Shown piece by piece: positions 4,835 through 8,492 of a stretch of DNA of 8,492 nt. Under the pieces are notes generated by a model. The model worked only from the letters and a program-made list of their open reading frames with translations, searched no databases and had not been told where the DNA came from. The position numbers and the translations under genes are program-made. The DNA is from an uncultured Oscillospiraceae bacterium. Lineage in GTDB: Bacteria; Bacillota; Clostridia; Oscillospirales; Oscillospiraceae. The stretch is from positions 1 to 8,492 of the forward strand of contig CALWYA010000061.1 in assembly GCA_944385645.1 (NCBI GenBank). The letters are read 5' to 3'. Each line of letters begins with the position of its first letter. Within the stretch, counting starts at the first letter, position 1.

Positions 4835-6415
4835 TCAGCTCCAGGCGGGAGACGCGGTATATCCGCTCAGGACCTCCCCGGTTCCCTCCGTCTGTTCGGT
4901 GGGCTGGAAGCGGGGCTCCAGCTCCAGGTCCCAGATCCGGGTCAGCAGGTCCACCGGGACGGCCAGGGACAGGCCGTCCTTCACCACGGGCCGGTCCAGT
5001 TCCAGAGGTTCCCCGTCCACCAGAGCGGTGGACGAGTCCGCTGTCAGGACGACGGTCCTGCCCTGCCAGGTGACTGTGGCGGCCCGGGCGGGGCGGTCGT
5101 ACCGGTACCCGGCCCCCAAATTTTCGCACAACTCCTCCAGATTGGAGGCGTAGCCCGGGTCAATGCCGCGGTCCGGCCCGGAGCGGAGGGGGTGGACGTC
5201 AAAGGGGAAAAAGGCCTCCTTTAGCGCCGGGTCCTCCACCGGGACAGGGGCCGAGCCGTCCAGGGGGAACTCCCAGCCCCCGTACAGGAAGGACGTGACG
5301 TCCTCCAGGTCCAGAGGGGCGTCGAAGGTGCAGCTGACGATCAGGCCGGTGCCGGACAGGTCCTCCCGGCCCGCCAAGTCGCGGAGGCCGACATAGCTGC
5401 CGTCGGCCAGGGTGCTCACCGTGTCGGTGCTCCCCAGCGCCCAGGGGGTGAGCAGGGTGCCGTCGGACCTGCGGAGGGCGAACAGCTGGACCTCCTTGGT
5501 GTCCATGGGCTCCATATTGGTGAGGTACTCCCCCCGGACCCAGTCCCCCCGCCGCTCCAGGGTGAAGGTGCAGGACAGGGGGGTGAGGGACACGTCGGTG
5601 AGGGTCCCCTCCAGCCCCTGCCGCCAGTCGGCCTCCACCGCCAGGGCAGGGGCCAGGCGGACGGGCTCCGCCGGCCGGTCCAGGGGGATCTGGATGGACA
5701 GCTCCGGCCCCAGGAAGGAGAACCACAGCGTGAAGGGCTCCGACCGGGCCCCCAGGTAGTCCCCCATGTACAGCTGGAAAGCCCAGGTGCGCCCGTCGGG
5801 GGCGGCGGGCTCCAGCTCCCGCACATGGTACCAGCCCGCGTAGGCGTCGATGTCGCACACCAGCAGGTCCCCGGGCGTCTTCCCGTCCAGGATGGGCTGG
5901 ACGACGCCCGCCCGGTCCGAGGGGACCAGGGTGTTCCCGCGGGCCTGCTGGACGTCCAGGTAATAGTCCCAGTAGCCGTCGGCGACGATCTCGCCGCTGG
6001 TCAGCCCATCCGCCGCCTCCGGCGTCCTGCCCTGGAGGGTGACCACCGCGTACAGGGACTGCCCGTCGTACAGGGCGCTGTCCACCGTGGCCCGCCAGTC
6101 CTGGGCTTCAACGGTGTCCAGGCCGGTCTGGACGTAGGGCGCCAGGGCGGAGGTGTCGTCCCCGGGGAAAAACAGGGCCAGCAGGTCGGCCCGGTAGGCC
6201 GCCAGAGCGGAGCCCGCCGTCAGGGCCAGCACGGCGGCCAGCAGGAGGGCCGTCCGGACCCGCTGTTTGGCGGCCGGCTTTGTTTGGACGGGGACGGGGG
6301 AACGCTCCCCGTCCAGGGCGGCTCCCACCCGGGCCCGGACCCGTGCCGGGTCGGGCTCCGGGTACAGCTCGGGCAGGTCCAGCTCCGCCCACAGCTCATG
6401 GATGTGGCTTGACAT
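4835..6415 (-). CDS. Membrane-anchored anti-sigma-like protein with C-terminal stalk domain
   Basis: The gene encodes 526 residues from ATG at 6415, preceded by AGGAGGG, and its start overlaps the end of the sigma-factor gene by 20 nt. Residues 1-53 are predicted cytoplasmic and could contact a sigma factor. One membrane segment is at about 54-73 (RTALLLAAVLALTAGSALAA). The rest is predicted to be outside the membrane and is rich in beta structure, like DUF4179-type regulators paired with Firmicutes ECF sigma factors. Residues about 440-505 (TVTWQGRTVVLTA, ALVDGEPLELDRPV, LAVPVDLLTRIWDLELE) resemble the copper amine oxidase N-terminal / stalk domain, used by secreted clostridial proteins as a surface module. 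No zinc-binding H-x3-C-x2-C anti-sigma motif is present. The regulator role rests on overlap with the sigma gene and topology; domain calls are moderate. Confidence 0.82.
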   Translation of the reverse strand: MSSHIHELWAELDLPELYPEPDPARVRARVGAALDGERSPVPVQTKPAAKQRVRTALLLAAVLALTAGSALAAYRADLLALFFPGDDTSALAPYVQTGLDTVEAQDWRATVDSALYDGQSLYAVVTLQGRTPEAADGLTSGEIVADGYWDYYLDVQQARGNTLVPSDRAGVVQPILDGKTPGDLLVCDIDAYAGWYHVRELEPAAPDGRTWAFQLYMGDYLGARSEPFTLWFSFLGPELSIQIPLDRPAEPVRLAPALAVEADWRQGLEGTLTDVSLTPLSCTFTLERRGDWVRGEYLTNMEPMDTKEVQLFALRRSDGTLLTPWALGSTDTVSTLADGSYVGLRDLAGREDLSGTGLIVSCTFDAPLDLEDVTSFLYGGWEFPLDGSAPVPVEDPALKEAFFPFDVHPLRSGPDRGIDPGYASNLEELCENLGAGYRYDRPARAATVTWQGRTVVLTADSSTALVDGEPLELDRPVVKDGLSLAVPVDLLTRIWDLELEPRFQPTEQTEGTGEVLSGYTASPAWS

Positions 6416-6956
6416 ATTGCATCCCTCCTGGCCCGGTCAGGGCCTGTTTCAGCCGTTTGCGCCCCCGGGCCAGCCGGGTCTTGGCGGTGGACAGGTTCAT
6501 GCCCAGCCGGCTGGCCACCTGGTACAGGGGCTCCTCCTCATAGTAATAGCGCAGGAACAAGGTGCGGTCGGGCTCCTCCAGCCCCTCCACCAGCCGCCGC
6601 AGCTGGTCGTGGAGGGCCTGGCGCTCGGCCAGTTCCTCCGGGCCGGGGCGGGCATCCGGCAGACAGGGGGAGAGCTCCTGGGTCTCCCGCCGGGCCCGGA
6701 GCCGGTCCAGGGCCAGGTTCCGGGCGGTCACCGCCAGCCAGGGCCGCAGGGGGCGGTCCGGGTCCAGCCCCTCCCGGCCGCGCCACAGGGCCAGGAAGGC
6801 GTCGGCCGCCACCTCCTCCAGGTCCTCCCGGGACGGGCAGGGGCCCAGGGCCCGGGCGGCCACCGCCCCGCAGTAGTGGGTGTAGCGGTCGATGAGCGCC
6901 TCCAGGGCCTGCCGGTCGCCGGCCTTCAGCCGGAGGATCAGGTCGTGTTCCTCCAA
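6396..6956 (-). CDS. ECF-type RNA polymerase sigma factor
   Basis: The gene encodes 186 residues from a TTG start at 6956; AGAGGAGGGA lies at the correct distance upstream, and no ATG with a ribosome binding site exists nearby. Region 2 spans about residues 5-90, including DLEEVAADAFLALWRG (core binding, region 2.2) and RPWLAVTARNLALDRLRARR (region 2.3-2.4, -10 recognition). Region 4 spans about 114-172, with helix-turn-helix EPLYQVASRLGMNLSTAKTR recognising the -35 element. There is no region 1 or full region 3, as usual in group 4. The stop lies inside the start region of the membrane-anchored partner gene, suggesting translational coupling. It probably directs a small envelope-related regulon and may control its own gene through the inverted repeat at 6990-7073. 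Length and motifs fit the family well. Confidence 0.93.
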   Translation of the reverse strand: MEEHDLILRLKAGDRQALEALIDRYTHYCGAVAARALGPCPSREDLEEVAADAFLALWRGREGLDPDRPLRPWLAVTARNLALDRLRARRETQELSPCLPDARPGPEELAERQALHDQLRRLVEGLEEPDRTLFLRYYYEEEPLYQVASRLGMNLSTAKTRLARGRKRLKQALTGPGGMQYVKPHP

Positions 6957-6989
6957 GGGGGTCCCTCCTCTCTGTGACAAAATAACACG

Positions 6990-7073
6990 CCCAATTCCCT
7001 TCGTGTTCCCGGGTTCAAAATTTTCCCTGGTGCTCCCGCCCCCTGCGGGGCGGGAACACACAAAAGAATTGGG
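6990..7073. promoter_or_regulatory. Long interrupted palindrome upstream of the sigma-factor gene
   Basis: The left arm CCCAATTC (6990-6997), 5 nt, GTGTTCCCG (7003-7011) is matched by the right arm CGGGAACAC (7051-7059), 6 nt, GAATTGGG (7066-7073). All 17 bases in the two conserved blocks are exact inverse matches. Between the arms is a GC hairpin, TCCCGCCCC/GGGGCGGGA (7034-7042 with 7047-7055). On the minus strand GGGAAC (7009-7004) followed 15 bp later by CGTGTT resembles an ECF -35/-10 pair, which would give autoregulation. It could be an operator, an autoregulated promoter or a transposed repeat; the palindrome is seen, the role is inferred. Confidence 0.55.
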
Positions 7074-7139
7074 ACCAATCCAAACCATCCGCGCGTCCGG
7101 TTCTGCCCTTAGGTACGAGGGGGGAGGCGCGCGGGTTTC

Positions 7140-7179
7140 AAAAAAATCCCCGCCGGTTCAAAAACCGGCGGGGATTTTT
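7140..7179 (-). terminator. Strong intrinsic terminator of the uracil-DNA glycosylase gene
   Basis: A perfect 17-bp stem (7142-7158 with 7163-7179) with a 4-nt loop starts immediately after the minus-strand stop codon TGA (7181-7179), sharing its last base. On the minus strand the stem ends in seven Ts (7146-7140). Plus-strand Ts also follow the stem, so it can act in both directions. Confidence 0.92.
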
Positions 7180-7754
7180 CAATAGGTCCGTTCACAGACC
7201 TCCCGGATCTTGGTCTGGAGGCCCTTCAGGTCCTGGAAGGTGTCCGGCCGCTTGGAGGGGTCCCGGAGGATGGCGGCGGGGTGATACAGGGCGGTCATCC
7301 ACACCCCGGACTTCCGGACCCACTGGCCGTGCTCCCGGGTGATCTTGAAGTCCTCCCGGATGAGGCGGCAGGCGGCGATGCGGCCCAGGCACACGATGAT
7401 CTTGGGGCGGATCAGGGCCACCTGGGCCCGGAGATAGCCGATGCAGGCGTCCTGCTCGGTGTTCAGGGGGTCCCGGTTCTGGGGCGGGCGGCACTTGACG
7501 ATGTTGGCGATGTACACGTTCTTCGCCCGGTCCAAGTCGATGAGTTCCAGCATCTCGTCCAGCAGCTTGCCGCCCCGGCCCACGAAGGGCTCCCCCTGGA
7601 GGTCCTCGTTTTCCCCGGGGCCCTCGCCGATGCACATGACCTCCGCGTCCCGGGCCCCTACTCCGAAGACCACGTGGTGCCGGCCGTCGGCCAGGGCGCA
7701 CTTCTGACAGCTGAGACAGGTCCGCTCCAGCTCCTCCCAGGTGGGATGGTCCAT
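7179..7754 (-). CDS. Family 4 uracil-DNA glycosylase (4Fe-4S)
   Basis: The gene encodes 191 residues from ATG at 7754, with AAAGGAGG 8 nt upstream. An open frame continues upstream to 8153 but is not protein-like. The enzyme removes uracil from DNA, starting base-excision repair in the cytoplasm. Motif A is GEGPGENEDLQGEPFVGRGG (43-62) and motif B is YHPAAILR (157-164, with H158). Four cysteines for the iron-sulfur cluster are visible: C16 and C19 (CQKC), and C88 and C104, spaced C-x15-C. GRHHVVFGVG (24-33) and KNVYIANIVKCRPPQNRDP are further family hallmarks. Length is normal for family 4. It is monocistronic, with an extended -10 promoter and a long structured leader upstream and a terminator directly at its stop codon. 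The motif A alanine common in the family (GEAPG) is glycine here (GEGPG). Confidence 0.95.
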   Translation of the reverse strand: MDHPTWEELERTCLSCQKCALADGRHHVVFGVGARDAEVMCIGEGPGENEDLQGEPFVGRGGKLLDEMLELIDLDRAKNVYIANIVKCRPPQNRDPLNTEQDACIGYLRAQVALIRPKIIVCLGRIAACRLIREDFKITREHGQWVRKSGVWMTALYHPAAILRDPSKRPDTFQDLKGLQTKIREVCERTY

Positions 7755-7786
7755 GTCCGCCGCCTCCTTTCTGATCATCCGGTATT

Positions 7787-7905
7787 GCTTTGCAGGGCGC
7801 GGCCTCCTGGACGCGCCGCCGGCAGGGGCCGATGAGGACATGGGCCCCTGCCAAAAACGCACCATGCAGGGCGGGGACTGCCCCCGCCGCCGGCCCGCAA
7901 AGCTT
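7787..7905 (-). ncRNA. Candidate structured leader RNA of the glycosylase gene
   Basis: Read on the minus strand, GCTTTGC (7903-7897) pairs with GCAAAGC (7793-7787) to close a domain of about 117 nt. Inside are GGCGGGG/CCCCGCC (7888-7882 with 7876-7870, 5-nt loop), a perfect 10-bp stem GGCAGGGGCC/GGCCCCTGCC (7852-7843 with 7830-7821), and GGCGCG/CGCGCC (7817-7812 with 7801-7796). The fold begins within a few bases of the start predicted from the promoter at 7912 and ends about 33 nt before the ATG at 7754, leaving the AAAGGAGG site free. It matches no RNA family I can recognise. In GC-rich DNA small stems arise by chance, so this is a candidate only. Confidence 0.4.
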
Positions 7906-7911
7906 TCCTCC

Positions 7912-7940
7912 AGTATAGCACGCCCGGCCGGCCGGGAAAA
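7912..7940 (-). promoter_or_regulatory. Extended -10 promoter for the uracil-DNA glycosylase gene
   Basis: On the minus strand TGCTATACT (7920-7912) is an extended -10 element (TGn plus TATACT). The best -35 match at 17-bp spacing is TTTTCC (7940-7935), which is weak, as tolerated with an extended -10. The predicted start near 7905 gives a leader of about 150 nt. Confidence 0.6.
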
Positions 7941-8153
7941 GATCAAATTTTCCCGCTGACGCAGGAAAAAACGGAAAGGGAAAAACTTCCACACCAGATA
8001 TTGTGGCGAGCGGGGACGCAGGCGGCTATCTTGTGGGACAAAGAGACGAAACGGGAAAAGAGGAGAGAAAATAGAACAAATGTTTGCGTTAAAAAAGGGC
8101 CGGCTTTTGCCTGAAACTTCCGGATTTTTGACAAAAAAATATGAAAAAAACAC

Positions 8154-8182
8154 TTGCTTTTTATGTCAACAGGCTTTATACT
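8154..8182 (+). promoter_or_regulatory. Sigma-A promoter for mraZ
   Basis: TTGCTT (8154-8159) and TATACT (8177-8182) are separated by exactly 17 bp in an A/T-rich context. The predicted start near 8189 gives a leader of about 65 nt before the GTG at 8254. Confidence 0.75.
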
Positions 8183-8191
8183 TAAAAGCAC

Positions 8192-8208
8192 AGTGGAGCA
8201 AAGTGGAG
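8192..8208 (+). promoter_or_regulatory. MraZ-type operator boxes
   Basis: Two identical heptamers AGTGGAG (8192-8198 and 8202-8208) lie exactly 10 bp apart, on the same face of the helix and just downstream of the predicted start. MraZ is known to bind short direct repeats with about one-turn spacing upstream of its own gene (TGGGN-type in E. coli, AAAGTG-type in mollicutes). A further AGTGGGG at 8233-8239, 31 bp after the second box, overlaps the ribosome binding site area and may be a third, degenerate copy. Autoregulation is inferred. Confidence 0.6.
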
Positions 8209-8253
8209 TAAAATCCCTGAAAAGACCAGTCAAGTGGGGGAGAGGTGAGGGAC

Positions 8254-8492
8254 GTGACCGGAACCTATGAGCACAGCATCGACGCCAAGGGCCGGCTGTT
8301 CATCCCCGCCAAGCTCCGGGAGGAGCTGGGCGTCTCCTTCTATCTGGCCATGGGGGTGGACGCCTGCCTGGCCATCTATCCCCAGGCCACCTGGGACCGC
8401 TTCACCGAGAAATTCGCCTCCCTGCCCATGAGCCAGTCCAAGGCCATGCGTCCCCTGTTCGCCAACGCCGCCAAGTGCGAGCTGGACAGCCA
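8254..8492 (+). CDS. mraZ: Transcriptional regulator MraZ, C-terminus beyond window
   Basis: Seventy-nine codons are seen from a GTG start at 8254, preceded by GAGGTGA; the frame is open at the right edge. The N-terminus TGTYEHSIDAKGRLFIPAKL is the SpoVT-AbrB-like MraZ fold with the hallmark DxKGR (residues 10-14). It continues MGVDACLAIYPQATWDRF, followed by MRPLFANAAKCELDS, where the second half-repeat should begin. Full-length MraZ has about 140 residues, so roughly half is present. MraZ is a DNA-binding regulator of the division and cell wall operon and normally the first gene before rsmH (mraW) and ftsL, expected to the right of the window. The promoter and operator-like boxes upstream agree with this. 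Confidence 0.96.
   Translation, partial: MTGTYEHSIDAKGRLFIPAKLREELGVSFYLAMGVDACLAIYPQATWDRFTEKFASLPMSQSKAMRPLFANAAKCELDS

Larger units (their letters stand above)
7755..8253. other. Intergenic region between divergent uracil-DNA glycosylase and mraZ
   Basis: The 499-bp gap holds the minus-strand structured leader (7787-7905) and promoter (7912-7940) of the glycosylase gene. An AT-rich central part, about 7940-8150, shows no feature I can name beyond a lone TTGACA at 8128. The mraZ promoter (8154-8182) and MraZ-type boxes (8192-8208) follow. Open frames crossing it on the minus strand (up to 8153 and 8233) encode phenylalanine- and arginine-rich sequence with no family resemblance and are not called genes. 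Confidence 0.7.

Noticed and set aside
5825..6977. Plus-strand open frames opposite the sigma and anti-sigma genes
   Set aside because: They are Q-, G- and P-rich shadows of confidently assigned minus-strand genes, without good ribosome binding sites.
7787..7905. Leader RNA considered as 6S RNA or signal recognition particle RNA
   Set aside because: It has a branched rather than single long-hairpin layout and lacks the conserved SRP loop and 6S features I know.
8128..8133. TTGACA as -35 element of a second mraZ promoter
   Set aside because: Nothing like a -10 element lies 16-18 bp downstream; TTGCTT/TATACT is a much better pair.
7755..8153. N-terminal extension of the uracil-DNA glycosylase frame
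   Set aside because: The extra sequence is F-, R- and P-rich and unlike any family member; the ATG at 7754 has a strong ribosome binding site and yields a normal-length enzyme.

Overview
The window looks like chromosome from a high-GC, spore-forming gut Clostridia of the Oscillospiraceae type (Flavonifractor / Pseudoflavonifractor / Lawsonibacter relatives). This is inferred from three things: the very GC-rich codon use with strong AGGAGG ribosome binding sites, a SleC/SpoIID-like cortex-lytic gene set, and a DUF512 radical SAM protein plus mraZ of Firmicutes type. No rRNA, tRNA, CRISPR array, transposase or phage gene was seen.

Layout, left to right. (1) 1-868, minus: the N-terminal two thirds of a PDZ-radical SAM-DUF512 protein with its own promoter. 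(2) 869-1197: intergenic, holding a roughly 97-bp foldback repeat. (3) 1198-3437, plus: three tightly packed genes that together carry the parts of a SleC-like spore cortex-lytic protein, namely a beta-sandwich domain, a SpoIID-like lytic domain with peptidoglycan-binding repeats, and a protein made only of peptidoglycan-binding repeats. The junction between the second and third genes falls inside what looks like one repeat unit. (4) 3438-3839: a repeat mosaic with a 7-bp-period array and three GTAGGGGC-plus-hairpin modules, ending in a near-consensus sigma-A promoter. (5) 3840-4648, plus: two small unrecognised multi-pass membrane proteins of visibly lower GC, closed by a strong terminator at 4761. 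(6) 4835-6956, minus: an ECF-type sigma factor (TTG start) overlapping a single-pass membrane protein that is probably its regulator and ends in a copper amine oxidase N-like (stalk) domain. A long inverted repeat lies just upstream of the sigma gene. (7) 7179-7754, minus: a family 4 (4Fe-4S) uracil-DNA glycosylase, ending in a 17-bp terminator stem and preceded by a leader of about 150 nt that can fold into a multi-branched structure starting almost at the predicted transcription start. (8) 8254-8492, plus: the start of mraZ, first gene of the division and cell wall cluster, with a clear promoter and two AGTGGAG boxes exactly 10 bp apart.

Functional reading: region 3 is probably sporulation/germination machinery. 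Region 6 is a sigma/regulator pair that probably senses an envelope signal. Region 7 is base-excision repair. Region 8 opens the cell-division operon. The items most worth a second look are the split SleC-like operon, the structured leader of the glycosylase gene, the long palindrome upstream of the sigma gene, and the two orphan membrane proteins set between repeats and a terminator.
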